Positions 26,511-35,618 of a stretch of 64,000 nt of DNA are shown here, piece by piece. The stretch covers positions 2,976,001-3,040,000 of the forward strand of contig NZ_JAUCES010000005.1 of NCBI RefSeq assembly GCF_030348825.1, given 5' to 3'. A program made the position numbers and the translations under genes. The stretch is from Fictibacillus sp. b24 (GTDB lineage: Bacteria > Bacillota > Bacilli > Bacillales > Fictibacillaceae). Under the pieces are notes generated by a model that was not told where the DNA came from, did no database searches, and worked only from the letters and a program-made list of their open reading frames with translations. Every line of letters begins with the position of its first letter. Position 1 is the stretch's first letter.

Positions 26511-27794
26511 GTGGACGATATTTTAAATAAAATTCTTTATGAAGTCAGTGGCATTCGTGGAGAGATGACCGAAATGCGAAGTGACATCGTCGATTTAAAA
26601 ACTGGACAGGACCGCATTGAAAACACATTCATTCCAGAACTAAAGACCGGACAGGACCGCATTGAGAATACACTCATTCCTGAACTAAAAATTGGACAGG
26701 ACCGCATCGAGAACAAACTTATTCCAGAACTGAAAACTGGACAGGACCGCATTGAGAACAAACTTATTCCAGAACTGAAAACTGGACAAGATCGCATTGA
26801 GAACACACTCATTCCTGAACTAAAGACTGGACAGGACCGCATTGAGAACACACTCATTCCTGAACTAAAGACTGGACAGGACCGCATTGAGAACACACTC
26901 ATTCCTGAACTAAAGACTGGACAGGACCGCATTGAGAACACACTCATTCCTGAACTAAAGACTGGACAGGACCGCATTGAGAATACACTCATTCCTGAAC
27001 TAAAAACTGGACAGGACCGCATTGAGAACACTCTCATTCCTGAACTAAAGACTGGACAGGATCGCATTGAGAACAAACTCATTCCTGAACTGAAAACTGG
27101 ACAGGATCGCATTGAGAACAAACTCATTCCTGAACTGAAAACTGGACAGGACCGCATCGAGAACAAACTCATTCCTGAACTGAAAACTGGACAGGACCGC
27201 ATCGAGAACACTCTCATCCCTGAACTGAAAACTGGACAGGACCGCATTGAGAACACACTTATTCCAGAACTGAAAACTGGACAGGACCGCATCGAGAACA
27301 CACTCATCCCAGAACTGAAAACTGGACAGGACCGCATTGAGAACACACTTATACCTGAACTGAAAACCGGACAGGACCGCATTGAGAATACACTCATTTC
27401 TGAACTGAAAACTGGACAGGACCGCATTGAGAACACTCTCATCCCTGAACTAAAAACTGGACAGGATCGCATTGAAAACACACTCATTCCTGAACTAAAA
27501 ACTGGACAGGACCGCATTGAAAACAAACTCATTCCAGAACTGAAAACTGGACAGGATCGCATTGAGAACAAACTTGATAGAATGAATTTTAACATTATTT
27601 CAAGTATAGGAGATTATACCGATAAGATTATCCATCATTTTGAAGATACTTCTAAAGCATTAAATAAAAACATCATCACAAGTATGGGAGATTATACAGA
27701 TAAGATCATTCATCACTTTGATGATACTTCTCAGGCATTGAATAAAAGAGTGTTAAGAGTTGAAACTGAAATTGAGAGAGCTAACAGACAGTAA
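26511..27794 (+). CDS. Protein of 22 tandem 15-residue repeats
   Basis: A 427-residue acidic-basic repetitive protein without signal peptide or membrane segment. Residues 1-28 (MDDILNKILYEVSGIRGEM...) form a polar helix. Residues 29-358 consist of 22 copies of LKTGQDRIENTLIPE, varying mainly in T/K at position 11. Residues 361-412 hold two copies of a 26-residue unit (NIISSIGDYTDKIIHHFEDT...). The end is a helical VLRVETEIERANRQ. GTG 26511 has AAGGAGG upstream. The 15-residue period could form a right-handed coiled coil or a linear helical rod, though Pro recurs in each repeat. The function is unknown. Confidence 0.78.
   Translation: MDDILNKILYEVSGIRGEMTEMRSDIVDLKTGQDRIENTFIPELKTGQDRIENTLIPELKIGQDRIENKLIPELKTGQDRIENKLIPELKTGQDRIENTLIPELKTGQDRIENTLIPELKTGQDRIENTLIPELKTGQDRIENTLIPELKTGQDRIENTLIPELKTGQDRIENTLIPELKTGQDRIENKLIPELKTGQDRIENKLIPELKTGQDRIENKLIPELKTGQDRIENTLIPELKTGQDRIENTLIPELKTGQDRIENTLIPELKTGQDRIENTLIPELKTGQDRIENTLISELKTGQDRIENTLIPELKTGQDRIENTLIPELKTGQDRIENKLIPELKTGQDRIENKLDRMNFNIISSIGDYTDKIIHHFEDTSKALNKNIITSMGDYTDKIIHHFDDTSQALNKRVLRVETEIERANRQ
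26595..27584 (+). repeat. 45-bp tandem repeat, 22 units in frame
   Basis: Units begin at 26595 and then every 45 bp to 27540, with no phase slip. Neighbouring units differ by only a few bases, mostly silent or T/K (ACA/AAA). This implies recent expansion and homogenisation by slippage or recombination. The long open frame on the opposite strand (26537-27595) is a by-product. Confidence 0.95.
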
Positions 27795-27888
27795 AGGTAC
27801 CTAGACAAAGAATAGGGTCTTTGCTGTTTTTAATTTGAATACTTGTGAATGTTAAACATATTTTTATGTAAAGAAGGAGGCTAACAAT

Positions 27889-28062
27889 ATGACTTGGTTT
27901 TGGGTTTTCATCGGAGGCATGTTACTTTTTGCACTTTTTATAGACTGGCGTCGGAAAAGAAATAACAATAATCCGCACAGTTCTACTTACTCAGGTGCTA
28001 AGCCTGGGGATAGCACGAATTATCAGATGGGAGACAATCGGTATACAGGTGGCGGCGAATAG
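27889..28062 (+). CDS. Small single-helix membrane protein (57 aa)
   Basis: ATG 27889 follows AAGGAGG; the frame encodes 57 residues: one N-terminal membrane helix (MTWFWVFIGGMLLFALFI), a basic WRRKRNNN stop-transfer segment, and a Ser/Gly/Asn-rich tail ending YTGGGE. It is too short for common gene finders. I do not recognise the family. A terminator follows. Confidence 0.75.
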   Translation: MTWFWVFIGGMLLFALFIDWRRKRNNNNPHSSTYSGAKPGDSTNYQMGDNRYTGGGE

Positions 28063-28065
28063 AAA

Positions 28066-28094
28066 AAGCATCTCCTTTAATAGATGAGATGCTT
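28066..28094. terminator. Bidirectional terminator
   Basis: AAGCATCTC / GAGATGCTT 9-bp stem (28066-28074, 28086-28094) between convergent genes; minus strand T-run follows. Confidence 0.85.
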
Positions 28095-28539
28095 ACCCGA
28101 ATTCTTTTTGATGCGCTTTTTTCATTTTCAAATATTCTTCATCTGTTCTAGCCAGCTTCCACTTCTCTTCAAAAATCGCTGCTGACTTCGCTTTTACAGG
28201 GTCGATTTTTCGTTCATTCACCTCCCCGTTTTCTTTGTATTTCCTCCCGCCTTTGTAGTTCGTGTAACGTCGTGCACGTGTATACCCCATCTGCAGGAAC
28301 TTCCTCGCCATATCAGCTCCGACAAAATCTTTGTTTTTCTTATACTCTAGAAACTGTTCATAAATTTTCTTTGAAGACTTTTCAGCTTCTTCCGGTGTCT
28401 TGAAACGCCAATGAGGAAGGATCTCACTTTTATAAGGTTCAACTAAGAGAACGCCTTGTTCCCCGCGTCCAACACGATACTTTTCAGGATGTTTCCGAAA
28501 ATCTATTTTCTCAAAATCAAGTTCGTAGTCAAAAGCCAT
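28093..28539 (-). CDS. DUF4385 family protein
   Basis: A 148-residue cytoplasmic protein with the strong DUF4385 signature: FDYELDFEKIDFRKHPEKYR at the start, GRGEQGVLLVEPYKSEILPH in the next segment, MARKFLQMGYTRARRYTNYK in the middle and DPVKAKSAAIF near the end. The length is slightly shorter than usual. The function of the family is unknown. The start has AGGAGGG upstream, and the gene is monocistronic. Confidence 0.88.
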   Translation of the reverse strand: MAFDYELDFEKIDFRKHPEKYRVGRGEQGVLLVEPYKSEILPHWRFKTPEEAEKSSKKIYEQFLEYKKNKDFVGADMARKFLQMGYTRARRYTNYKGGRKYKENGEVNERKIDPVKAKSAAIFEEKWKLARTDEEYLKMKKAHQKEFG

Positions 28540-28688
28540 TGAATTCCCTCCTTTTTTTATCGTTACCCTAATTGAGCGAAATCAAAAATTCCGAACGTGT
28601 TTTCCTGTCTCTTATGAGTTTTTATTCGCATTTTTCAAGCGATGTTTTTGTCGTAACAGATTTAGTTTTTATTAACGATCAATAAAAA

Positions 28689-28716
28689 ATCCGCTGTTCA
28701 CTTAAGAACAACGGAT
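28689..28716 (-). terminator. Terminator of helD
   Basis: Minus strand: ATCCGTTGTTC / GAACAGCGGAT stem with loop TTAAGT, followed by TTTTTATT. Confidence 0.88.
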
Positions 28717-28726
28717 CTCATACTTA

Positions 28727-31039
28727 TTAAACAGTTACATATAAACTTTCTGAAGCTTCTTCTATAAAAGGACATGGCTTTCCGCTATAAAACACGGTCA
28801 GCTCATGCATCGCACGTGTACACACCGTATAGAACAGTTTTCGTTCACGTTCATTTTGATAACCTGATGCATCAAATATAGCAACAGCATCAAACTCGAT
28901 GCCTTTTGCTAAATATGAAGGTATAACGATTACTCCTCTTTGGAAAGCAGCATCTTCGTCGATCATAAGCCTTACATCCATTGTTCCCTTTAGCGATTCG
29001 TACACTTTTTTACTTTCTTTAGCAGAACGACAGATTACAGCAACCGTTTCATGTCCTTCATTTAACCAGCGACTAACGAGCTTTTGAACTTGATCGACAT
29101 GACTTTTATCACTTTCAACCGCAACGACAGATGGTTTCTCTCCAGAACGATTAAATGGAATAATCGTGCTTCCATCATGTAAAAGACTTTTCGTAAACTC
29201 TACGATTTCTTTAGTCGAACGGTAACTTCTAGAGAGCGTGATCGTTTCAGGCTTTTTCTTATCCAATAATTTCTTCAGCCTGCTGAACGATTCATCGGAT
29301 GCATGGGCGTAAATGGACTGGTTCAAATCTCCGAGCACGGTTAGATTTGCTCTCGGAAATATCCGCTGAATGAACGCGAATTGAAATAGTGAAAAGTCCT
29401 GTGCCTCATCAATAAAAACATGTCGCACTGCTGCATTACTTTGAAAACCGATCAATAACTCTTTCACATATAAAAATGGTGTGGCATCTTCATTCGCGAG
29501 GTGATTTTGTTTTAAGTTAAACAGCGTTTGATTGCAAATGTCGATCCACGTATCCAGATTGTCTATCAGCTTATTATTTTTTTGAAACAGTTTCGCATAA
29601 AGTGACTTAACGTCCAGGAAGGCAAACTGCTCAACTTTTTCTCGCACCGGTTTAAAAGCAATCCTCGTTACATAAGCCGATAATACTTTTTGCTCACTTT
29701 CCAAATCATTGAACGAATCTGCTCCGTATTGATTTCGTTCCTGTAATTTCTCATAAAGCTTTGTATACACATTCTTATCGAGAAGCTGAATCTCTTTTTC
29801 TACCCAAGGTTTCTTTCGTTCTCGACGCTCAATTTTCTTCAGTTCTTCTAAAATCCAAGCAGACGTTTTTTTCATTCGATAAGGTACGGTTTCACGCTGA
29901 TCTAGTGAATAAAAGAATTCACTGATCTGTTTTGCTCGAATAACAACACGATCCCGGAATCTTATATCTAAAAACTGCATGCCTGATGTACTCAGTTTAT
30001 CTACATATCGATGAATCTCATCTAAAAAATCAACAGAAGCTTTAAACTTTATTCCATTGATGCGACTCGACTCACCACTTCCTGAAAGCAGATCCTCCAT
30101 CTGTTCAAATGGCGTTTCCACGGAGAAATCTTGTGCTAAATGATGGTCGATATAAGCCTGGAAAGTAGTTTGCTCCATGTTTTCTTCACCAAGCTCGGGT
30201 AGCACGTTCGCTACATAACTGTTGAACATGTTGTTTGGCGAAAATAAAACAATATGGTGAGATTGCAGTGTTTCACGGTCCCGGTACAATAAGTACGCAA
30301 CACGCTGAAGGGCTGCTGATGTTTTACCGCAGCCGGCCGCTCCTTGCACGACAAGTAAATCGCTTGATGTGTTTCGAATTATCGCATTTTGTTCTTTCTG
30401 AATTGTAGCGACTATGCTTTTCATTTGAGTATTCGCTTGATTGCCTAATACTTGCTGAAGAAGATCGTCCCCGATTGCTTCTCCTGTGTCAAACATGCCT
30501 TTAATTTCACCGTTTTTTATAATAAACTGTCTTTTCAGCTCTAATTCACCTGTGATGATTCCGCTCGGCGCACGAAAATCCGCGGTACCAAGAGAATGAT
30601 CATAATACAAACTAGAGATCGGTGCACGCCAATCATGAACAAGAAAAGAGCTTGTGAGTTCATCATAATAAGAAGCAATCCCGATGTATACGTTCTCGGT
30701 CTCAGCTTCATCCACTTCTTTAAAATCAATCCGTCCAAAATAGGGTGACCTTTTTAGTTTTTCATACGTCTTGAGACGAGCTTTTGCTGATGTGTGACTT
30801 CGTTCGATTTCGGATAAAAGTTCTGATTGCTGTTTAATGCTTGCTGCTGTTTCGATAGCATCGTCAACATCATCTAAGTTAACTGTAACATCTGACCAAA
30901 AGTTTTTTCTAATCTGCACAACATCAGCTAGCTTTCCACCAAGATGATTCTCCAGTTTGGCCGTAGCATCAGAAAGTTTATGAATCACTTTTCCTACTCG
31001 TTTTTGTTCATTTTGTTGTTCTCGATTCCAAGTAGTCAT
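28727..31039 (-). CDS. helD: RNA polymerase recycling motor HelD
   Basis: A 770-residue UvrD/Rep-like ATPase that releases stalled RNA polymerase from nucleic acid. The N-terminal coiled-coil arm at about residues 10-110 enters the RNA polymerase secondary channel; Walker A GAAGCGKT is near residue 235, Walker B IDEAQD in the middle, and a C-terminal helicase motif (LSRSYRST) follows. The length matches B. subtilis HelD (774). ATG 31039 is preferred over the upstream in-frame ATG 31090 because GGGAGAGA precedes it and family members start with this sequence. It is a single gene with its own terminator. Confidence 0.94.
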   Translation of the reverse strand: MTTWNREQQNEQKRVGKVIHKLSDATAKLENHLGGKLADVVQIRKNFWSDVTVNLDDVDDAIETAASIKQQSELLSEIERSHTSAKARLKTYEKLKRSPYFGRIDFKEVDEAETENVYIGIASYYDELTSSFLVHDWRAPISSLYYDHSLGTADFRAPSGIITGELELKRQFIIKNGEIKGMFDTGEAIGDDLLQQVLGNQANTQMKSIVATIQKEQNAIIRNTSSDLLVVQGAAGCGKTSAALQRVAYLLYRDRETLQSHHIVLFSPNNMFNSYVANVLPELGEENMEQTTFQAYIDHHLAQDFSVETPFEQMEDLLSGSGESSRINGIKFKASVDFLDEIHRYVDKLSTSGMQFLDIRFRDRVVIRAKQISEFFYSLDQRETVPYRMKKTSAWILEELKKIERRERKKPWVEKEIQLLDKNVYTKLYEKLQERNQYGADSFNDLESEQKVLSAYVTRIAFKPVREKVEQFAFLDVKSLYAKLFQKNNKLIDNLDTWIDICNQTLFNLKQNHLANEDATPFLYVKELLIGFQSNAAVRHVFIDEAQDFSLFQFAFIQRIFPRANLTVLGDLNQSIYAHASDESFSRLKKLLDKKKPETITLSRSYRSTKEIVEFTKSLLHDGSTIIPFNRSGEKPSVVAVESDKSHVDQVQKLVSRWLNEGHETVAVICRSAKESKKVYESLKGTMDVRLMIDEDAAFQRGVIVIPSYLAKGIEFDAVAIFDASGYQNERERKLFYTVCTRAMHELTVFYSGKPCPFIEEASESLYVTV

Positions 31040-31197
31040 CCGATCTCTCCCTACTACAAAATTTATAGTTGACACACACTTCCATTTCATCGTATAATAT
31101 AATTAGGAGTTATTATAACCTAATTTATTTAAGAAGTGCGTCTTTTCTATAATAGCATATTTCTGTGCAAAATGTACATAGAAGATTTACCGTAAAA

Positions 31198-31235
31198 AAC
31201 AGTGAACCTCCACATGGGGGGTTCACTGTTTTTTT
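31198..31235. terminator. Bidirectional terminator
   Basis: AACAGTGAACC / GGTTCACTGTT 11-bp stem with a C/A-rich loop and T7 on the plus strand. The nearest gene ending here is the minus-strand DinB gene, whose transcript gives A/T flanks. Confidence 0.85.
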
Positions 31236-31241
31236 GTGAAG

Positions 31242-31715
31242 TTACACCTGCTTGACCGACTGATTCTCTATAACTCTCTTGATTGCATGCATTTGGCCAA
31301 GATGATACGTTTCGTGGAATACTGTAAAGTTTACAAGTTCACCAAAGGTTTTAAAGTTGAAAATTTCTTTCTCCAATTTTTCTTGCAGTCTATCTTCTGG
31401 TATTTCTTTTATTCTTACTAGTTGATCGGACAGCTGCTGTTGAAGTTCTTTTAATGTTGGTACTTCTCCTTTCCAATCGGCCGGGCTAGTTCCTCTGTTA
31501 AATAACTCAATATAGTGTTTTGGTAAGTTTGAAGATTTTTTCGGAAAATCAAACATAAAATACTCAGCGGTAGTAAGGACATGACCTGCATGCCAGCGAA
31601 TATTGTTGTTGAACCCTTCAGGCTGGACATCTGCAAGTTCTGCGTTCATAGCTTCCAGGTGATTTAGAAAAAAAGCTCGTGAAAGTTCAAAGTTTTGAAT
31701 TGTTAAAGTACTCAT
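31242..31715 (-). CDS. DinB family protein
   Basis: A 157-residue four-helix-bundle protein. His residues WHAGHV near 42-45 and FHETYHLGQ near 131-136 match the metal-binding triad of DinB/DfsB proteins. It is possibly a thiol- or bacillithiol-dependent transferase, but this is not established. It is a single gene, distinct from the DinB gene at 19270. Confidence 0.87.
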   Translation of the reverse strand: MSTLTIQNFELSRAFFLNHLEAMNAELADVQPEGFNNNIRWHAGHVLTTAEYFMFDFPKKSSNLPKHYIELFNRGTSPADWKGEVPTLKELQQQLSDQLVRIKEIPEDRLQEKLEKEIFNFKTFGELVNFTVFHETYHLGQMHAIKRVIENQSVKQV

Positions 31716-31797
31716 TCATACTCCTCCTTTATTTTAAAAAAACGATCATACCGACCATTATACAAACCCTATCGCTGCTTCCTCAATAATACGTCCC

Positions 31798-32355
31798 TTA
31801 ACGATAGTGATCGTGTATAGGCTGAAATAGATCTTCAGTAGTGTTCCTTACCGCCGAAAAGTGGTCAACGTTATAGTGACCATGCAGAATTTTATTGTGA
31901 TGGCTTATGATTTGTTCAGCAGTCAACACCTCTGAATCTGTGGTGGAATGACCATCTCCAACTAGTGTCACATCAAAACCTGAGACCGTTGCCATTCTAA
32001 CTGCCGTATCGATGCAATGTTCTGTCTTACATCCCATAACGACCAGGTGACGAATTTCCTTCTTATTTAAATATTCTAGTAAAGGTGTTCCATAAAAAGA
32101 GCTGGTTGCTTTTTTATTAAAAATTTCTGCATGCTCTGGAACTGCAATATCAGGATGAACCTCAAATCCAGCTCCATTTCCCTCTGCAACGTCAAGATCT
32201 CGGATAAAAATGATAGAAGCATCTGCTTCTTCCGCTTTATCGATCACTGTGTTGATGTTGCTTAACAGACTGCCTTTGTTAAAAACCTCCTTCTCTTTTT
32301 CATTACCGTCTATCAAATCCTTTTGCGCATCAATTACAATTAGAGCTTGCTTCAA
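31798..32355 (-). CDS. Cysteine hydrolase, isochorismatase family
   Basis: About 185 residues of an isochorismatase/nicotinamidase-type hydrolase. The Asp of VIDAQKDL, the central Lys and the Cys of VVMGCKTEHCIDTAV near residue 118-123 form the Asp-Lys-Cys catalytic set. TTG 32355 is chosen because GAGGAG lies 8 nt upstream; the in-frame ATG at 32415 has no ribosome site and would add a non-homologous tail. The substrate could be nicotinamide-like, N-carbamoyl or isochorismate-like compounds. Confidence 0.85.
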   Translation of the reverse strand: MKQALIVIDAQKDLIDGNEKEKEVFNKGSLLSNINTVIDKAEEADASIIFIRDLDVAEGNGAGFEVHPDIAVPEHAEIFNKKATSSFYGTPLLEYLNKKEIRHLVVMGCKTEHCIDTAVRMATVSGFDVTLVGDGHSTTDSEVLTAEQIISHHNKILHGHYNVDHFSAVRNTTEDLFQPIHDHYR

Positions 32356-32500
32356 CTTATCCGCTCCTCTTGAATCATTTTTTCCTTCCAAATTTAATTT
32401 CGACATAGAATTCATATATCTTTTTTTTGAACAAATTTTTTAAATTGGTTAATACTAACAAAGCAGTTATATTTTATCGTTGCGAAAAAATTTAAATTAA

Positions 32501-32524
32501 CGAATAATAGAAAAGTTCTATTCG
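32501..32524. promoter_or_regulatory. Inverted repeat before nupC
   Basis: CGAATAATAGAA / TTCTATTCG with one bulge, spaced by AAG, 25 bp before the nupC start codon. It could be an operator or a leader hairpin that affects translation. No T-run follows, so it is not a terminator. Confidence 0.5.
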
Positions 32525-32548
32525 TAAAAGATTTAGGAGGAAAAGGAA

Positions 32549-33727
32549 ATGAAGTACATCATCTTTCTTGCTGGAGTGGCAGCGGTTTTCTTGTTAGCCT
32601 ACCTTGTCAGCAATGATCGCAAAAAAATTAAATACAGACCCATCTTAACCATGCTTGGGTTGCAGTTAATTCTTACATACTTTCTATTAAATACAGGTGT
32701 TGGCCTCGTTATTATAAAAGGTATTTCTAAACTGTTTGAAAAGTTATTAGGCTATGCAGGAGCTGGGATCGATTTCGTGTTTGGTGGACTTGCAAATGAA
32801 GCAGCCATGCCGTTCTTTTTAAACGTATTGCTGCCAATCGTATTTATTTCAGTTTTGATCGGTATTGCTCAACACTTCAGGATTTTGCCGTTTATTATTA
32901 AATGGGTTGGATTTGCCTTAAGTAAAGTGAATGGTTTAGGAAGACTAGAATCTTATAATGCCGTGGCATCTGCGGTTTTTGGTCAGTCCGAAGTATTTAT
33001 CTCCGTAAAAAAACTGTTAGGTCATATGCCGAAGCATCGGCTATATACACTTTGTACATCAGCTATGTCTACTGTTTCGGCCTCAATCTTAGGGGCATAC
33101 ATGACGATGATCGATCCAAAGTACGTTGTAACGGCCTTGGTGCTTAACTTGTTTGGTGGATTCATTATCGCAAACATCATAAATCCGTATGAAGTAACTG
33201 CTGATGATGACATCATTGAGATCGAAGAAGAAAAACAAACGTTTTTTGAGATGCTCGGTGAGTACATTATGGATGGATTTAAAGTAGCTGTTATCGTGGG
33301 AGCCATGCTTTTAGGATTTGTTGCGTTGATTGCGTTAATCAATGACGTGTTTGATATGGTGTTCGGCATTACCTTCCAAACGATGCTTGGATATGTGTTC
33401 GCACCTGTTGCATTCCTTGTCGGGATTCCATGGGCAGAAGCCGTTTCAGCTGGTACAATCATGGCAACAAAACTTGTTTCCAACGAATTTGTCGCTATGA
33501 TGGATTTGGCCAAGTATGCAAAGAATATGTCCGACCGTACAATCGGTATTGTATCCGTGTTCCTCGTATCGTTTGCCAACTTCTCTTCAATCGGTATTAT
33601 CACTGGAGCAGTTAAGGGGCTTCACGAAGAGCAAGGAAACACTGTTGCCCGCTTTGGTTTAAAACTTCTCTACGGTGCAACATTAGTAAGTATTTTATCC
33701 GCTGCCATAGCCGGTTTATTTCTATAA
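32549..33727 (+). CDS. nupC: Concentrative nucleoside transporter NupC
   Basis: A 392-residue CNT-family nucleoside:cation symporter, very close to B. subtilis NupC in length and sequence as I remember it. It has about ten helices and the signatures [10 protein letters not shown] near 149-158, [16 protein letters not shown] near 171-186, and the late [13 protein letters not shown] segment. NupC carries pyrimidine nucleosides. TAGGAGG precedes ATG 32549. It is a single gene here, not next to deoxyribose-phosphate aldolase or pdp as in B. subtilis. Confidence 0.93.
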   Translation: MKYIIFLAGVAAVFLLAYLVSNDRKKIKYRPILTMLGLQLILTYFLLNTGVGLVIIKGISKLFEKLLGYAGAGIDFVFGGLANEAAMPFFLNVLLPIVFISVLIGIAQHFRILPFIIKWVGFALSKVNGLGRLESYNAVASAVFGQSEVFISVKKLLGHMPKHRLYTLCTSAMSTVSASILGAYMTMIDPKYVVTALVLNLFGGFIIANIINPYEVTADDDIIEIEEEKQTFFEMLGEYIMDGFKVAVIVGAMLLGFVALIALINDVFDMVFGITFQTMLGYVFAPVAFLVGIPWAEAVSAGTIMATKLVSNEFVAMMDLAKYAKNMSDRTIGIVSVFLVSFANFSSIGIITGAVKGLHEEQGNTVARFGLKLLYGATLVSILSAAIAGLFL

Positions 33728-33733
33728 GCAAAT

Positions 33734-33761
33734 AAAAAAAGAAGCCTAGGCTTCTTTTTTT
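33734..33761. terminator. Bidirectional terminator
   Basis: Perfect GAAGCCTAGGCTTC palindrome with A7 before and T7 after, between convergent nupC and an acetyltransferase gene. Confidence 0.9.
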
Positions 33762-33771
33762 GTTTCACTTT

Positions 33772-34290
33772 TTATGTAACTGCTGAAAACGCAGGAGGAT
33801 ATTCAACCTTCCCTTTTATCCCTTCCAACGATCCCTTTTTTAGCTCAAGTACCATAAATACTTCTTCTGGAACTGGAAATGGTGAATGTATTCCTTTTGC
33901 AACAGAAGAAACGAATCCAAACTTCGGATAAAAGTCAGGATGTCCCAATACGACCACATGCTCATAACCTAATTGTTGTGCTTTTTCTAAACCGGTTTGT
34001 ACTAAAAGAGTTCCTATTCCCTGCTTTTGATGCTGAGGAGAAACAGCCATTGGGGCAAGCGCTAGTGTAGGTACTTGTTCGTTCTCTGTCTGAATCGTCA
34101 CTTCACTGAACAGAATGTGACCAACAACTTCTTCATCCTTTTCAGCTATTAAAGATAGTTCTGGCACGAACCACTCTGAATCACGTATAGCTCTTATTAG
34201 CTTACTTTCACCTTCACCGTTAAAAGCAGAAGAGTTAATTTCATCGATGACAATGTAATCTGCTTCCTTTTCAATTCTGATTTTTATCAT
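33772..34290 (-). CDS. GNAT family N-acetyltransferase
   Basis: A 172-residue acetyltransferase of the YhbS-like (COG3153) type. The acetyl-CoA loop is visible as SPQHQKQGIGTLLV near residues 82-95 (QxxGxG/A), followed by ALGHPDFYPKFGF, a typical mark of this group. ATG 34290 is preferred over the TTG six codons upstream because AAAGGAAAG lies just before it. The substrate is unknown. Confidence 0.88.
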   Translation of the reverse strand: MIKIRIEKEADYIVIDEINSSAFNGEGESKLIRAIRDSEWFVPELSLIAEKDEEVVGHILFSEVTIQTENEQVPTLALAPMAVSPQHQKQGIGTLLVQTGLEKAQQLGYEHVVVLGHPDFYPKFGFVSSVAKGIHSPFPVPEEVFMVLELKKGSLEGIKGKVEYPPAFSAVT

Positions 34291-34354
34291 ATGAACTTTC
34301 CTTTCCAAATCTTATATATTCACTATATCTTCTTTGAATGATACCCAACAACAT

Positions 34355-34389
34355 AAAAAAACTGCCGCCTCACTATAGAGACAGCAGTT
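34355..34389 (-). terminator. Terminator of the small lipoprotein gene
   Basis: Minus strand: AACTGC...GTCTC / GAGGC...GCAGTT interrupted stem (34389-34360) followed by T6. Confidence 0.7.
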
Positions 34390-34396
34390 GTTCATG

Positions 34397-34933
34397 CTAT
34401 TGAAGTTCAGCTGCAAATTGACCTGGTACCAATTTTAACGTTTCGTGAACTGTGTTTAATTTTTCTTCAAAAGCTGTGAATAATTCGTCAGCTTCAGTTG
34501 CTTTTGCTTCATCTTCTAATCCAGCCACGCGAGCTTCGTAAGATTTCTTCAGTTCTTCAAGAGAACCTTTTACAGCTTCTTGGTTTTCTTTTGATAGATC
34601 TGACGGTACTTCAATAGATGGAATTTCAGCTACAGCCTTTTCACCAGCTGCTTTTGCATCAGCTTTTAATTTATCGAGATCTGCTTGAGCAAGTGCTTCT
34701 TCGCCCTCTTTTTCAAGACCTGCAGCATATGCATTAAATGGTGCATGGTATCCGCGAAGTTTGTTTACAAGCTCACCTTCGAAGTTAAGAAGTGTAATCT
34801 TTTCAGCATTTCCGTCTACTTTCTTCTCAGCCGCTGCTGGCTTTGCTTCTTCTTTTGGTTTCTCTTCTTCCTTGCTGCACCCTACGCTAAGCGCAAGTAA
34901 AGCAGCTGCAGTTACCGCTAAAAATTTTTTCAT
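34397..34933 (-). CDS. Charged helical lipoprotein
   Basis: A 178-residue lipoprotein: signal peptide with lipobox LSVGC (Cys19), a Lys/Glu/Ala-rich linker (KEEEKPKEEAKPAAAEKK), then a helical domain with coiled-coil-like periodicity (residues 50-170). It is attached to the outer face of the membrane. I do not recognise the family with confidence. It is monocistronic, with AGGGGG before the ATG. Confidence 0.75.
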   Translation of the reverse strand: MKKFLAVTAAALLALSVGCSKEEEKPKEEAKPAAAEKKVDGNAEKITLLNFEGELVNKLRGYHAPFNAYAAGLEKEGEEALAQADLDKLKADAKAAGEKAVAEIPSIEVPSDLSKENQEAVKGSLEELKKSYEARVAGLEDEAKATEADELFTAFEEKLNTVHETLKLVPGQFAAELQ

Positions 34934-35132
34934 CGAGATAGCCCCCTGTATATATTTCTATTTTTTGGAACTTTCTCATTTTAATACTTTTTCTTACTAT
35001 TGTAAATCAAAATGTATCCGTTTTCTCTTTTTTCAAAAAAAATAATACTCAAGCCTTAATATGATTGAATTATCAAACTATTTTTATAATTTTAATTCCT
35101 AATCCTTTTAATATAAAAGTTATAACACTATA

Positions 35133-35618
35133 CTAAACTATTAACTCCTTTAAACTTTTCTCATGATTTAAGAGCCATTCTTTTCTCCAAAGACCCCCTG
35201 CATAACCAGTAAGCTTCCCATTCGTCCCAATGATTCTATGACACGGAATAATAATGCTTAATTTGTTCCTCCCGTTTGCACTTCCTACAGCCCTGACCGC
35301 TTTTTCATTTTGAAGCATGTTTGCAATATCACGGTATGATGCGGTTTTAGCAAAAGGGATCTGTAAAAGCGAATCCCAAACAGCCTGTTGAAATGGTGTT
35401 CCATTCAATTTATAGGCAAAAGTAAATGTTTTGCGCTTTCCTAAAAAGTATTCATGAAGTTGTGTGCAGCAATCTTGTAGAACAGCTGGTATTTCTCTCT
35501 GGTGCTCAATTGCTGACAATCTATCAACGAACATTATTGAGTAGACCGTATCTTCGCTGCTCACCATCTCAAGAACACCTATAGGAGATTCGTAGTCCAA
35601 TTTGAACAGTTTACTCAT
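35133..35618 (-). CDS. ogt: Methylated-DNA-protein cysteine methyltransferase
   Basis: A 161-residue suicide repair protein that removes the methyl group from O6-methylguanine. The active-site motif IIPCHRIIG sits near residue 128, followed by GYAGGLWRKEWLL. ATG 35618 with GGAGG upstream is chosen. It is 8 nt inside the end of the alkA gene, so the two are translationally coupled. With adaA and alkA it makes a compact adaptive-response operon; the protein equals the AdaB/Ogt part of the B. subtilis system. Confidence 0.95.
   Translation of the reverse strand: MSKLFKLDYESPIGVLEMVSSEDTVYSIMFVDRLSAIEHQREIPAVLQDCCTQLHEYFLGKRKTFTFAYKLNGTPFQQAVWDSLLQIPFAKTASYRDIANMLQNEKAVRAVGSANGRNKLSIIIPCHRIIGTNGKLTGYAGGLWRKEWLLNHEKSLKELIV

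Noticed and set aside
26537-27595. 352-residue open frame on the minus strand with 15-residue repeats
   Set aside because: It is the exact antisense of the 45-bp repeat array; its Cys/Ser/Phe-rich composition and lack of a ribosome site show it is a by-product.
33022-33603. 193-residue minus-strand open frame
   Set aside because: It is antisense to nupC; the hydrophobic look results from reading a membrane-protein gene backwards.
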